64,000 nt of DNA from Tropicibacter oceani (GTDB lineage Bacteria; Pseudomonadota; Alphaproteobacteria; Rhodobacterales; Rhodobacteraceae): NCBI RefSeq assembly GCF_029958925.1, contig NZ_CP124616.1, forward strand, positions 2,604,001-2,668,000, read 5' to 3'. A program made the translations under genes and the position numbers. This document shows positions 37,829-46,923 of the stretch, piece after piece (the stretch's first letter is position 1; every line of letters begins with the position of its first letter). Below the pieces are notes generated by a model, which was given only the letters and a program-made list of their open reading frames with translations, searched no databases and had not been told where the DNA came from.

Positions 37829-39172
37829 TTGGATATGACCACCCTGATCCCGCAGTTCGGCGGGATGCTTTGGACGCTGATCGCTTTCGTTGTCGCGCTT
37901 TCCGTGATCGTGACCATCCATGAATACGGCCACTATATCGTCGGCAAGAAAACCGGGATCTACCCCGAGGTCTTCTCGCTTGGGTTCGGGCCGGTGCTGT
38001 GGTCGAAACACGACAGCTATGGCACGAAATGGCAGATCGCGGCCTTGCCGTTTGGCGGATACGTGAAATTCCGCGGCGATGCGAATGCATCGGGCGGGCG
38101 CGACGAAGACGTCTACAAATCGCTCGACAAGGAGGCGCTGCGCTCGACCATGGAGGGGGCGCCGCTTTGGGCGCGCACCGCGACCGTGGCCGCCGGGCCG
38201 CTGTTCAACTTTGCCCTGTCGATCGTGATCTTTACCGGCGTGATCATGTTCCGCGGCGTTGTCGCCGAACCACTGACCGTGGGCGATCTGCGCCCGCTGC
38301 CCGGCGCGCAGGAATTGCAGGTCGGCGACCAGATCACCGGCATCGCAGGCAAGGCGCCGCCGGGTTTCGACGATCCCGTGGCCTACGAAGCCTTTATGAA
38401 AAGCCTGCCGAAACAGGCGGTTCTTGACTATTCCGTGCTGCGCGACGGCACCGAGATGACGGTTTCGGGCCCCTATGTCTATCCGCCCTTCGTGACCCAG
38501 ATCGCGCCGCGCTCGGCCGCGGGGGATGCCGGGATGAAGCAGGGCGACGTGATCATCAGCATCGACCAGGAGCCGGTCTTTGCCTTTGACCAGCTGAAGG
38601 ACAAGGTCGAAAGCTCGGACGGGGCGACGCTGGCGCTTGAGGTCTGGCGCGATGGTCAGATCCTTGAACTGGACCTGACGCCGCGCCGGGTGGATGAACC
38701 GCAGCCCGATGGCGGGTTCGCAACCTATTACCGCATCGGCATCGTCGGCGGCATCCTGTTCGAGCCGGCCACCGTCACCCCCGGTTTCACCGAGGCGCTG
38801 TGGGGCGGTGTCAAACAGGTCTGGCGCATCATCCAGGGCTCGATCTCGGGGATCTGGCACATGGCGACGGGGGCGATCAGCACCTGCAACCTGTCCGGGC
38901 CCTTGGGCATTGCCGAAACCTCGGGGGACATGGCCAGCCAGGGCACGTCGAACTTCATCTGGTTCATCGCCGTGCTGTCCACCGCCATCGGCCTGCTGAA
39001 CCTGTTCCCGATCCCGGTGCTGGACGGCGGCCACCTTGTTTTCTACGCCTACGAGGCCGTTTCCGGGCGTCCGCCCAGCGACACGGCGCTGAAAGTTCTG
39101 ATGACAATGGGGCTGACTGTTGTCCTGGCGTTGATGATCTTTGGCCTGGGCAACGATTTGTTCTGCAACTGA
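37829..39172 (+). CDS. rseP: RIP metalloprotease RseP
   Basis: The 447-residue intramembrane protease cleaves membrane-bound anti-sigma factors and signal-peptide remnants. Zinc ligands lie in HEYGH (His31, Glu32, His35), with the third ligand in NLFPIPVLDGGH. A PDZ domain occupies about residues 215-300 (IAPRSAAGDAGMKQGDVIISI). TTG 37829, giving MDMTTLIPQFG, is preferred since AGGGGGC sits 7 bases upstream; ATG 37835 is the alternative. It precedes bamA as in many proteobacteria. Confidence 0.95.
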   Translation: MDMTTLIPQFGGMLWTLIAFVVALSVIVTIHEYGHYIVGKKTGIYPEVFSLGFGPVLWSKHDSYGTKWQIAALPFGGYVKFRGDANASGGRDEDVYKSLDKEALRSTMEGAPLWARTATVAAGPLFNFALSIVIFTGVIMFRGVVAEPLTVGDLRPLPGAQELQVGDQITGIAGKAPPGFDDPVAYEAFMKSLPKQAVLDYSVLRDGTEMTVSGPYVYPPFVTQIAPRSAAGDAGMKQGDVIISIDQEPVFAFDQLKDKVESSDGATLALEVWRDGQILELDLTPRRVDEPQPDGGFATYYRIGIVGGILFEPATVTPGFTEALWGGVKQVWRIIQGSISGIWHMATGAISTCNLSGPLGIAETSGDMASQGTSNFIWFIAVLSTAIGLLNLFPIPVLDGGHLVFYAYEAVSGRPPSDTALKVLMTMGLTVVLALMIFGLGNDLFCN

Positions 39173-39182
39173 CCACAATAAG

Positions 39183-39212
39183 CGGGGCAGGGGTCAAAAT
39201 CCTGCCCCATTT
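39183..39212 (+). terminator. Weak terminator-like hairpin after rseP
   Basis: GGGGCAGG pairs with CCTGCCCC around a nine-base loop just after the rseP stop, followed by ATTT only. It may be a pause or processing site rather than a full terminator. Confidence 0.45.
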
Positions 39213-39251
39213 ACCTGTCAGAAAGGTCCTGCAAACAAAGGGACCGAATCC

Positions 39252-39383
39252 ATGCAAACGATTCACGCCGGATACCGCAGCATGAGCCTGCTTGTCTCGA
39301 TCAACTGGGACCGGCTGCTTTATATCTCGACCATCGTCTTTGCCCTGTTCTTCGGGGCCTACCTTGGCATGATGCTGGTGTGA
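39252..39383 (+). CDS. Possible small membrane protein (43 aa)
   Basis: A 43-codon frame between rseP and bamA, starting at ATG 39252, encodes a short polar start and then one hydrophobic segment ending in GAYLGMMLV. A second in-frame ATG at 39282 would give a 33-residue protein. No similarity is recognised and the ribosome site is weak, so this is a tentative gene supported by its membrane-segment composition and position. Confidence 0.45.
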   Translation: MQTIHAGYRSMSLLVSINWDRLLYISTIVFALFFGAYLGMMLV

Positions 39384-39533
39384 ACAGGCAAGCGGCGCAG
39401 GCGGCCTGGGCCGGTTTGCGCCAATTTGCTGCTCTTACGCTACATCTTGTGCACAAGGGGCGCTTGGGCTTTTGACAAGGCCCACCATTCCCGATAGTGA
39501 CTTCTTCAGGCATGTCGGAATGGATTGGCGAGA

Positions 39534-41930
39534 ATGGCACAGGTCATTTCCGCGCGTAGCACGCGCAGATTTTTGAAAGCAAATCGGGTTTCCAGGGCTT
39601 CCAGGGTGGTGGCGCTGGCTATTGCGCTTGGCGCTGGGGCGGGGGCGGTCACGCTGCCGCAGGTCGCCTATGCACAGAGCTTTGCCTTCAACGCCGTCTC
39701 GATCGAGGGCAACGCCCGGATCGAGGGCAGCACCATCCTGTCCTATGCCGGTATCGCGCGCGGCGAACGTGTCAGCGCAGCGCAGCTGAACGATGCCTAT
39801 CAGCGGCTGATCGGGTCCGGCCTGTTCGAATCCGTTGATCTGATCCCGCAGGGATCGACCCTGGTGATCCGTGTTGTCGAATATCCGACGGTGAACCGCA
39901 TCAATTTCGAAGGCAACAAGCGGATCAAGGACGAAGACCTGGCCGCCATCGTGCAGTCCGAATCCCGCCGCGTCTTCAGCCCGCGGGTGGCCGAATCCGA
40001 CGCCCAGGCCATTTCCGAAGCCTACAGCCAGCAGGGCCGCATCGCCGCCCGCGTCACCCCCAAGGTGATCAAGCGCAGCGACAACCGTGTCGACCTGGTG
40101 TTCGAGGTATTCGAAGGCGGCGTGTCGGAAATCGAGCGGATCGGCTTTGTCGGCAACGGCACCTATTCCGACCGCCGGCTGCGCCGCGTTCTGGAAACCA
40201 AGCAGGCCGGCCTGCTGCGCGCCTTCATCCGCAAGGATACCTTCATCGAGGACCGGATCGAGTTCGACAAACAGCTGTTGAACGATTTCTATGCTTCGCG
40301 CGGCTATGTCGATTTCCGTGTCACCGGCGTCAACGCCGAGCTGGCCGAGGAACGCGACGGCTATTTCGTGACCTTCAACATCGAGGAAGGCCAGCAGTTC
40401 AAGTTCGGTGAGATCACCGTGACCTCGGATTTGCCCGACGTCGATCCCGAGCTGTTCCAAAGCGTGGTCAAGGCGCGTCCCGGTGCCACCTATTCGCCCA
40501 GCCTGGTCGAAAACGAGATCGCGCGCCTGGAACGGCTGGCGATCAAGGAAGGGCTTAACTTTGTCCGCGTCGATCCGCGCATCACCCGCAACGACCGCGA
40601 CCTGACGCTGGATGTAGAGCTGCAGCTGACCCGGGGCGAGCGGATCTTTGTCGAACGCATCGACATCGAGGGCAACACCACCACGCTGGACCGCGTCGTG
40701 CGCGAACAGTTCGACGTGGTCGAGGGCGACCCGTTCAACCCGCGCGCCATCCGCGAAAGCGCCGAACGCATCCGCGCGCTGGGATTCTTTGAAACCGCCG
40801 ACGTTCAGGCCCGCGAAGGTTCGACCCCCAACCAGGTGATCGTCGACGTCAACGTCGAGGAAAAGCCCACCGGCGCGCTCAGCTTTGGCGGCTCGTACTC
40901 CAGCACCGACGGTTTCGGCGCCTCGATTGCCTTTTCGGAACGCAACTTCCTGGGCCGCGGGCAGACTTTCAGCTTTGCCATTCAGACCGCGTCGTCGTCG
41001 AACCGCTATTCGCTGGCCTTCATCGAACCGCGGTTCCTGGGACGTGACGTCGCCTTTGGCATCGGGCTGAACTATTCCGAAACCAGCCTGCTGTCGGCCT
41101 ATTACAACACCGCCGAAGGCACCTTTCAGCCGACGATCACCTTTCCGCTGTCGGAAAACAGCGCGCTGCAATTGCGCTATACGCTGCGCTATTCGGACCT
41201 GCGTGACCTGGACCAGACCAACGTCTATAACCCCGCCGCGCCCGACCCCGATGCCACCATCGGCGAGATCATCGGCGCCGAGGGCACGCTGGGCGAACGG
41301 TTTGACAGCTCGCTTGGGTATACCTTCAGCTATGACACGCGCCGCACCGGCCTGAACCCCAATGCCGGCGTGCTGCTGGAATTCGGTCAGGATTTCGGCG
41401 GGCTTGGCGGCGACACCAATTTCGTGCGTACCAAGGCCCGCGCCGTGGCGCAGACCAAGATCATGAACGAAGAGGTGACCCTGCGTGCCTCGTTCGAAGG
41501 CGGCGCCTTGCACTATTCCAAGGGCAGCAGCCGGGTGAACGACCGTTTCGTGATCGGGCCGAACGTGATGCGCGGCTTTGAATACGGCGGCATGGGCCCG
41601 CGCGAATACATCCCCGGCACCGACGTCAACGACAAGCTGGGCGGCAATTTCTACGCCGTCGCCAGCTTTGAGGCCGAATTCCCGCTGGGCCTGCCCGAGG
41701 AATACGGCATCAGCGGTGGTGTCTTCTATGACATCGGCTCGGTCTGGGGTCTGGACAGCAGCACGGCCAACGTCCTTTACGAAGATTTCAGCGCCCGCCA
41801 CGTGGTCGGTGTCTCGGTCTTCTGGGATAGCTTCATCGGTCCGCTGCGCCTGAACTTCTCCGAGGCGATCAAGAAGGAAAAGCGCGACGTGCCGCTGAAC
41901 TTCAACCTGACCGTTTCGACCGAATTCTGA
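39534..41930 (+). CDS. bamA: Outer membrane protein assembly factor BamA
   Basis: The 798-residue protein inserts beta-barrel proteins into the outer membrane. After a signal peptide ending AYAQS (about residue 49), five POTRA domains span about 50-385. The 16-strand Omp85 barrel runs to the terminal Phe of STEF, the usual C-terminal signal. ATG 39534 gives a basic n-region typical of these exported proteins. It is followed 4 bp later by the skp/ompH homologue, its periplasmic chaperone partner. Confidence 0.96.
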   Translation: MAQVISARSTRRFLKANRVSRASRVVALAIALGAGAGAVTLPQVAYAQSFAFNAVSIEGNARIEGSTILSYAGIARGERVSAAQLNDAYQRLIGSGLFESVDLIPQGSTLVIRVVEYPTVNRINFEGNKRIKDEDLAAIVQSESRRVFSPRVAESDAQAISEAYSQQGRIAARVTPKVIKRSDNRVDLVFEVFEGGVSEIERIGFVGNGTYSDRRLRRVLETKQAGLLRAFIRKDTFIEDRIEFDKQLLNDFYASRGYVDFRVTGVNAELAEERDGYFVTFNIEEGQQFKFGEITVTSDLPDVDPELFQSVVKARPGATYSPSLVENEIARLERLAIKEGLNFVRVDPRITRNDRDLTLDVELQLTRGERIFVERIDIEGNTTTLDRVVREQFDVVEGDPFNPRAIRESAERIRALGFFETADVQAREGSTPNQVIVDVNVEEKPTGALSFGGSYSSTDGFGASIAFSERNFLGRGQTFSFAIQTASSSNRYSLAFIEPRFLGRDVAFGIGLNYSETSLLSAYYNTAEGTFQPTITFPLSENSALQLRYTLRYSDLRDLDQTNVYNPAAPDPDATIGEIIGAEGTLGERFDSSLGYTFSYDTRRTGLNPNAGVLLEFGQDFGGLGGDTNFVRTKARAVAQTKIMNEEVTLRASFEGGALHYSKGSSRVNDRFVIGPNVMRGFEYGGMGPREYIPGTDVNDKLGGNFYAVASFEAEFPLGLPEEYGISGGVFYDIGSVWGLDSSTANVLYEDFSARHVVGVSVFWDSFIGPLRLNFSEAIKKEKRDVPLNFNLTVSTEF

Positions 41931-41934
41931 TCGG

Positions 41935-42519
41935 ATGCGCCGCTGGCTTGCGTTGCTGGTGCTTGGGCTGTGGCCGCTGGGCCTGGCGGCGCAATCCGTT
42001 GGCGGACCGCTTGACGAAGGCGTGATCCAAAGCCCGGTTCTGGTCATCGAATTCGAACGGGTCTTTGCCGAAAGCGATTTCGGCCAGCGCATCATGGCCG
42101 AGATCGAGGCCGAAGGCGCGGCCTTGTCGCAGGAAAACCGCCGGATCGAAACCGAACTGGCCGATGAAGAGCGCCGCCTGACGCAACAGCGCGCCACGCT
42201 GGCAGCCAAGGATTTCAAGGCCTTGGCCGAGGCTTTTGACGAAAAGGTTCAACGGCTGCGGCGCGAACAGGATGCCAAGGCCCGCGCCGTCAGCGCCCGC
42301 CCCGACGAGGCCCGGCGCCAGATGGCCATCACCGTGCAGCCCGTCCTGCAAGAGGTCATGCAAGAGGCCCGCGCCGCCGTGATCCTGGAACGCCGGTCGG
42401 TCTTTGTGGCGATCTCCGCTATTGACGTGACCGAATTGGTGACCCAGCGGATCAATGCGCAGATCGGCGATGGCAGCGATCTGGATGACCCCGACAGCGC
42501 GCAGCCGACGCAGCCCTGA
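41935..42519 (+). CDS. OmpH/Skp-family periplasmic chaperone
   Basis: The 194-residue product has a signal peptide ending at LAAQS (about residue 20) and an N-terminal motif SPVLVIEFERVFAESDFGQ. A long charged coiled coil at about 60-150 is typical of Skp, which holds unfolded outer-membrane proteins on their way to BamA. The C-terminal tail is Asp/Gln/Pro rich. Position between bamA and fabZ matches the family. Confidence 0.9.
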   Translation: MRRWLALLVLGLWPLGLAAQSVGGPLDEGVIQSPVLVIEFERVFAESDFGQRIMAEIEAEGAALSQENRRIETELADEERRLTQQRATLAAKDFKALAEAFDEKVQRLRREQDAKARAVSARPDEARRQMAITVQPVLQEVMQEARAAVILERRSVFVAISAIDVTELVTQRINAQIGDGSDLDDPDSAQPTQP

Positions 42520-42582
42520 CGCTTGCCCAAACCTTTGCCACTTGCTAGGCAATGGTTCACATCACCGACCCGAGGACACCCC

Positions 42583-43044
42583 ATGACCGATACGCTGCTG
42601 AGCGCTGACATCCAGCTGATCCAAAGGATCATCCCGCATCGCTATCCTTTCCTTCTGGTGGATCGCGTGGTCGACATCGACGGAACCAAATCCGGTGTCG
42701 GGATCAAGAACGTCACCATGAACGAGCCGCATTTCCAGGGCCATTTCCCGGGCCTGCCGATCATGCCCGGCGTGACCATCGTCGAGGCCATGGCCCAGAC
42801 CGCTGCCGTCATGGTGGGCGTGGCGCTTGGCATGGAAGACAAGGACATGAAGGTCTATTTCATGTCCATCGACAAATGCAAATTCCGCCGCAAGGTGGTG
42901 CCCGGCGACCAGCTGCGCCTGAACCTGACCACGCTGCGCGGCAAGCCCGGCGGCAAGGTCTGGAAATTCGGCGGCGTGGCCGAGGTCGACGGCGAAATGG
43001 CCGCCGAATGTGAATTCACCGCCATGATGGACCTGCCGTCTTGA
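42583..43044 (+). CDS. fabZ: 3-hydroxyacyl-ACP dehydratase FabZ
   Basis: The 153-residue hot-dog-fold enzyme dehydrates 3-hydroxyacyl-ACP in fatty acid synthesis. The active-site His54 lies in [15 protein letters not shown] and the catalytic Glu68 in VEAMAQ. ATG 42583 gives the standard family length. Its stop overlaps the TTG start of lpxA, so fatty acid and lipid A synthesis are coupled here. Confidence 0.96.
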   Translation: MTDTLLSADIQLIQRIIPHRYPFLLVDRVVDIDGTKSGVGIKNVTMNEPHFQGHFPGLPIMPGVTIVEAMAQTAAVMVGVALGMEDKDMKVYFMSIDKCKFRRKVVPGDQLRLNLTTLRGKPGGKVWKFGGVAEVDGEMAAECEFTAMMDLPS

Positions 43045-43829
43045 CCGACACTGTCATTCATCCCAGCGCCTATGTGGAACCGGGCGCGCAGATTGGCGCG
43101 GGCTGTCACATCGGCCCGTTCTGTCATGTCGGCCCCGAGGTCGTGCTGGGCGCGGGCGTCCAGCTGAAATCGCATGTGGTGGTTTGCGGGCGCACCGAGA
43201 TCGGTGACGACACCGTGGTCTTTCCCTTTGCCGTGCTGGGCGAGATTCCGCAGGATCTCAAGTTCAAGGGCGAAAAGACCCGGCTGGTGATCGGCAAACG
43301 CAACCGCATCCGTGAACACGTTACCATGAACACCGGCACCGAAGGCGGCGGCGGCGTCACCCGTGTCGGCGATGACGGGTTGTTCATGGCGGGGTGCCAC
43401 GTCGCCCATGACGCCCAGGTCGGTGACCGGGTGATCGTGGTCAACAGCGCGGCGCTGGCCGGGCATTGCGTGCTTGAGGATGATGTGATCATCGGCGGGT
43501 TGTCCGGCGTCCATCAATGGGTGCGCATCGGGCGCGGGGCCATCATCGGCGCCGTGACCATGGTGACCAACGACGTGATCCCCTATGGCCTGGTGCAGGC
43601 GCCGCGCGGCAAGCTGGACGGGCTGAACCTGGTGGGGCTGAAACGCAAGGGCGTCGACCGGTCGGACATCACGGCGCTGCGGGCGGCCTTTCAGATGCTG
43701 GCGCAGGGCGAAGGCGCCTTTCAGGACCGCGCCCGCCGTCTGGGCGAAGAAACCCAAAGCGTCTATGTCCGCCAGATCGTCGATTTCGTGCTGGGCGACA
43801 GCGACCGGTCCTTTCTGACCCCGGGCTGA
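43041..43829 (+). CDS. lpxA: UDP-N-acetylglucosamine acyltransferase
   Basis: The 262-residue left-handed beta-helix enzyme performs the first step of lipid A synthesis. Hexapeptide repeats run from residue 5 ([14 protein letters not shown]) to about 190, with catalytic His in [14 protein letters not shown]. The start is TTG 43041, overlapping the fabZ stop (TTGA); no nearer ATG exists. Confidence 0.96.
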   Translation: MTDTVIHPSAYVEPGAQIGAGCHIGPFCHVGPEVVLGAGVQLKSHVVVCGRTEIGDDTVVFPFAVLGEIPQDLKFKGEKTRLVIGKRNRIREHVTMNTGTEGGGGVTRVGDDGLFMAGCHVAHDAQVGDRVIVVNSAALAGHCVLEDDVIIGGLSGVHQWVRIGRGAIIGAVTMVTNDVIPYGLVQAPRGKLDGLNLVGLKRKGVDRSDITALRAAFQMLAQGEGAFQDRARRLGEETQSVYVRQIVDFVLGDSDRSFLTPG

Positions 43830-43834
43830 GCCGC

Positions 43835-44620
43835 GTGCTGGCCCTGATCGCAGGGCGTGGGGAATTGCCCCGCGCCGTGGTGCAGGCGCAGGATCGGCCT
43901 GTGCTGATCTGCGCGCTGGACGGATCGCCCCCCGACAGTGTCGAGGCCAGCCATGTCTTTGCGCTGGAACGTCTGGGCGGTTTCCTCAGGGTGCTGCGGG
44001 CGCGCGGTGTCCGTCAGGTCTGCCTGTGCGGCGCGGTCTCTCGGCCTCGGATCAACTGGTTGCGACTGGATCTGGCGACGCTGGCGCTGCTGCCGAAAAT
44101 TCGCCGGGCGTTGAAGCGCGGCGACGACGGGGCGCTGCGCATCGCGATTTCGATCCTCGAAGAGGCGGGGTTTCAGGTCATCGCCGCCCACGAGGCCGCG
44201 CCGGATCTGCTGCCCGCAGCAGGGTGCCCGACACGGGTGCAACCCGATGACACGGCCCGTCTGGCTGCCGCGCAGGGGGACCGTGTCAGCGATGCCCAGG
44301 GCGCGCAGGACCTGGGGCAGGCCTGTGTCGTCACCGACACCCAGGTGCTGGCGCGCGAGGATGCGGCAGGCACCGATGCCATGCTGGCCGGGCTGGGCGC
44401 TGCGCCCGGCGCGGTCTTTTACAAGGCGCCGAAACCGGGGCAGGACCGGCGCGCCGACCTGCCGGTGATCGGCCCCGCCACGGCGCAGCGCGCCGCACAG
44501 TTGGGGCTGGCCGGGCTGATCATCGAAGCAGGCGGCGTCATGGTTCTGGACCGCGGCGCGGTCATCGACATTCTGGACAAGGCGGGCCTGTTTCTTTGGG
44601 TCCGGGAAAGGCCGCTCTGA
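43835..44620 (+). CDS. lpxI: UDP-2,3-diacylglucosamine pyrophosphatase LpxI
   Basis: The 261-residue protein belongs to the LpxI (DUF1009) family, which replaces LpxH in many alphaproteobacteria and hydrolyses UDP-2,3-diacylglucosamine to lipid X. Conserved parts are LIAGRGELPRAV, GQACVVTDTQVLAREDAAGTDAML and GLAGLIIEAGGVMVLDR. GTG 43835 is the chosen start, 5 bp after the lpxA stop. It sits between lpxA and lpxB, its partner enzymes. Confidence 0.93.
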   Translation: MLALIAGRGELPRAVVQAQDRPVLICALDGSPPDSVEASHVFALERLGGFLRVLRARGVRQVCLCGAVSRPRINWLRLDLATLALLPKIRRALKRGDDGALRIAISILEEAGFQVIAAHEAAPDLLPAAGCPTRVQPDDTARLAAAQGDRVSDAQGAQDLGQACVVTDTQVLAREDAAGTDAMLAGLGAAPGAVFYKAPKPGQDRRADLPVIGPATAQRAAQLGLAGLIIEAGGVMVLDRGAVIDILDKAGLFLWVRERPL

Positions 44621-45780
44621 TGCGCGTTTTCATCACCGCCGGAGAGGCCTCGGGCGACAAGCTGGGCGCGGCGCTCATGCAGGGGCTGAAACAGCTGCTT
44701 CCGGACGTCAGCTTTCGCGGCATCGGCGGCGCGCGCATGCAGGCCGAAGGGCTGGACAGCCTGTTTCCCATGGATGAAATCAGCATCATGGGGATTTCGG
44801 AAATCCTCAAGGAATACAGGCACCTCAAGGCACGCATCCGGCAAACCGCCGATGCGGTCATCGCCGAGCAGCCCGACGTGTTGATCACCATCGACCTGCC
44901 GGAATTCTCGCTGCGGGTGAATCGCCTGGTCAAGGCGGTGTCGGATGTGCGCATCGTGCATTACGTGGCGCCGACGGTCTGGGCCTGGCGGCCCAAGCGC
45001 GCGCAAAAGATGGCGGCGCATGTCGACCAGGTGCTGGCGCTTTTGCCGTTCGAGCCGCCCTACATGCAGGCCGCCGGCATCGCCTGTGATTTCGTCGGCC
45101 ATCCGGTGGTCATGGACCCGCAGGCCAGCGACGCCGAGGCACAGGCGTTCCGCGCGCGCCACGGAATCGACGGCGCCATGGCGCTGATGTTGCCGGGGTC
45201 GCGCCGCTCTGAAATCTCGCGGCTGTTGCCGATTTTCGCCGAGGTGGCCCGCGCCTTGCAGGCTTTACGCCCGGATCTGCGGATCGTGGTGCCTGCCGCG
45301 CCTTCGGTCGCGCAGGCGGTGCGCGCGGCGGTTCAGGACTGGCCCGGCGCACCACTGGTCATCGCCCCGGATCAGGACGACAGCGGCGCGGAAAAACGCG
45401 CGGCCTTTCGCGCGGCGGACGTGGCGCTGGCGGCCTCGGGGACGGTCTCTCTGGAACTGGCGGCGGCAGGCACGCCCATGGTGATCGCCTATGACATGAG
45501 CTGGCTGTCCCGCCAGATCATCGGCCGCATGTTGCTGGTCGACACCGTGACCCTGGTCAACCTTGTGTCGGAAACCCGCGCGATTCCGGAATTCATCGGC
45601 CCGAAATGCCAGCCCGGCCCCATCGCCCAGGCCCTGATCGAGGTGCTGGACAATCCCGCGCGCCAGCAAGAGGCCATGCAACTGACCATGCAGCGGCTGG
45701 GGCAGGGCGGTGAATTCCCCGGCCTGCGCGCAGCCCGCGCGGTGCTGAACGGGCTGGCCAGCGGCGCCACCCGCCACTAA
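44620..45780 (+). CDS. lpxB: Lipid-A-disaccharide synthase
   Basis: The 386-residue glycosyltransferase (GT19) joins lipid X and UDP-diacylglucosamine. Motifs include ITAGEASGDKLGAALM, SIMGISEILK, HYVAPTVWAWRPKRA and AASGTVSLELAAAGTPMV. ATG 44620 overlaps the lpxI stop (TGATG). A strong terminator follows, marking the end of the long envelope operon. Confidence 0.97.
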   Translation: MRVFITAGEASGDKLGAALMQGLKQLLPDVSFRGIGGARMQAEGLDSLFPMDEISIMGISEILKEYRHLKARIRQTADAVIAEQPDVLITIDLPEFSLRVNRLVKAVSDVRIVHYVAPTVWAWRPKRAQKMAAHVDQVLALLPFEPPYMQAAGIACDFVGHPVVMDPQASDAEAQAFRARHGIDGAMALMLPGSRRSEISRLLPIFAEVARALQALRPDLRIVVPAAPSVAQAVRAAVQDWPGAPLVIAPDQDDSGAEKRAAFRAADVALAASGTVSLELAAAGTPMVIAYDMSWLSRQIIGRMLLVDTVTLVNLVSETRAIPEFIGPKCQPGPIAQALIEVLDNPARQQEAMQLTMQRLGQGGEFPGLRAARAVLNGLASGATRH

Positions 45781-45783
45781 GCC

Positions 45784-45824
45784 AAAGAAAAAGCCCCCGA
45801 AAGCCATGCTTTCGGGGGCCTTTC
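45784..45824. terminator. Strong bidirectional terminator between lpxB and ialB-like gene
   Basis: A perfect 12-bp stem GCCCCCGAAAGC / GCTTTCGGGGGC with a three-base loop is flanked by an A-rich left side, so the minus-strand transcript ends in a T-run, and CTTTCC on the right. It serves the convergent lpxB and ialB-like genes. Confidence 0.9.
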
Positions 45825-45841
45825 CATGATCGTTCAATGAC

Positions 45842-46489
45842 TTACTGGTTCAGCGACGATGTCTGGTCGTAGGCGGCGGTAAACCCGCTAAGCGACATGT
45901 CGACCGATACTTTCTGATCGGGCGCCAGCGCGGGAACCAGGGTCACGCTTGCCTTGGCGCCGGCCTTGAAGCGGGCGATATCCTCGGCGGTGAACCCGAC
46001 GCGGGCATAGCAGCCGATCGGCGCACAGAACGAATAGTCATACCGCCGCGCCTGGCCGCCATCGACCGAAACGACCAGTTTCTGCGTCAGCAGGGTTTCC
46101 AGCGGAACCACAAAGGTGCCGCCTGCAACCGCCTGACCGCCGTTCTGCAGCCGGAAGATGCTGACCTCGGCCACCGATGCGCCGTTGGGGTCCTTGAGCA
46201 GCTGGTACATCTGGCAGACGTCTTCGGCCTCGGGGACCTTGAGACACTGCAGCGACCAGTCGCCGAAGGTTTCCTTGATATAGGTTTCGGGCTTTGCCGC
46301 GCCGTCTTCGGGGGCACTGGCATCCTCACCCAGGTCCAGCGCGCCACCGATGTTGGTGCTGCCGTCGGACGCAGGGGAATCAGCCGCCTCGGGGGCTGCG
46401 GGCTGTTCGGTTTCTGTTGCGGTCTGGGCGAACACGGGCGCCGCACCCAGTGCGGCAACCAGAGACAGAAGAAGAAGCGATCGTGTCAT
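45842..46489 (-). CDS. Invasion-associated locus B (IalB) family protein
   Basis: The 215-residue exported protein has a signal peptide ending APVFAQ (about residue 22) and an acidic Pro/Ala/Glu-rich linker (about 23-65). The IalB domain follows, with FGDWSLQC, EDVCQMYQLL and SFCAPIGCYARVGF. Four Cys positions may form two disulphides. The family is named from Bartonella but is widespread in free-living alphaproteobacteria, where its role is unclear. Confidence 0.88.
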   Translation of the reverse strand: MTRSLLLLSLVAALGAAPVFAQTATETEQPAAPEAADSPASDGSTNIGGALDLGEDASAPEDGAAKPETYIKETFGDWSLQCLKVPEAEDVCQMYQLLKDPNGASVAEVSIFRLQNGGQAVAGGTFVVPLETLLTQKLVVSVDGGQARRYDYSFCAPIGCYARVGFTAEDIARFKAGAKASVTLVPALAPDQKVSVDMSLSGFTAAYDQTSSLNQ

Positions 46490-46639
46490 GGAAGTCCTCT
46501 GAAATCCTCTTTTATCGTTGGGTCATCGCTTATCATGCGGCGCGGCCAGTGTCAGGATGGAAAAACCTGACCTTGCGGGCGGTTCGCGGATAAGCGCCTG
46601 TTTGCATGGAAAAATATTTAAACGAGCCGGCCCATATGA

Positions 46640-46663
46640 AAAGGGGCCCGAATAGGCCCCTTT
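46640..46663. terminator. Perfect hairpin, possible terminator
   Basis: AAAGGGGCC and GGCCCCTTT form a perfect 9-bp stem around a six-base loop, with short T or A ends on both sides. No adjacent gene clearly uses it. Confidence 0.5.
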
Positions 46664-46775
46664 CCGCTTCGCTCCCTGTCGGACCGGCCGACTTTTTCAT
46701 TGATCGGAACGCTAGAAGAAGTGCAGGCGGTGGTCAACAGGCTTTTCACAAAGAAATCATCACCCCCCACTGGAC

Positions 46776-46803
46776 GAAAAAAAACCGCGCCATAAGGCGC
46801 GGT
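46776..46803 (-). terminator. Minus-strand intrinsic terminator of the candidate small RNA
   Basis: An 8-bp GC-rich stem with loop TTAT is followed, on the minus strand, by eight T. On the plus strand there is no T-run, so direction is clear. Confidence 0.85.
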
Positions 46804-46873
46804 CAGTCTGACAGGGAGGAAGTCTGCCCGAGACAGGAGAGGACATGTCATCTCGGACAAATTCATTCTGGCA
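46777..46873 (-). ncRNA. Candidate small RNA with anti-Shine-Dalgarno loops
   Basis: Read on the minus strand, a textbook terminator (ACCGCGCC / GGCGCGGT, four-base loop, eight T) has no gene upstream of it on that strand. Preceding it are a stem-loop, CCGAGA / TCTCGG, whose loop carries CCTCTCCT, and a second pyrimidine patch, TTCCTCCCT. Both can pair with ribosome binding sites. A possible promoter TTGGAA-18-TTAACC lies at 46880-46909. The length would be near 90-100 nt. It resembles in design the CCUCC-motif small RNAs of Rhodobacter and rhizobia, but no homology is claimed. Confidence 0.5.
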
Positions 46874-46923
46874 TCAAATGGTTAAGGATGTATGTTCGGG
46901 TCGTTCCAATGGGGAGAGCATGG

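Larger units (their letters stand above)
46490..46923. other. Intergenic region between ialB-like gene and HerA-like ATPase
   Basis: The 434-bp gap contains a perfect hairpin at 46640-46663, a minus-strand intrinsic terminator at 46776-46803, and a pyrimidine-rich segment upstream of that terminator (see the ncRNA candidate). No tRNA-like cloverleaf was seen. The promoter of the ialB-like gene should lie near its left edge. Confidence 0.55.

Noticed and set aside
39435-42218. A 927-codon minus-strand frame opposite bamA and ompH
   Set aside because: The plus strand encodes unmistakable BamA and Skp proteins; the antisense frame is a composition effect.
46665-46775. A tRNA gene in the gap before the HerA-like gene
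   Set aside because: No cloverleaf with T-arm consensus or acceptor pairing could be drawn.
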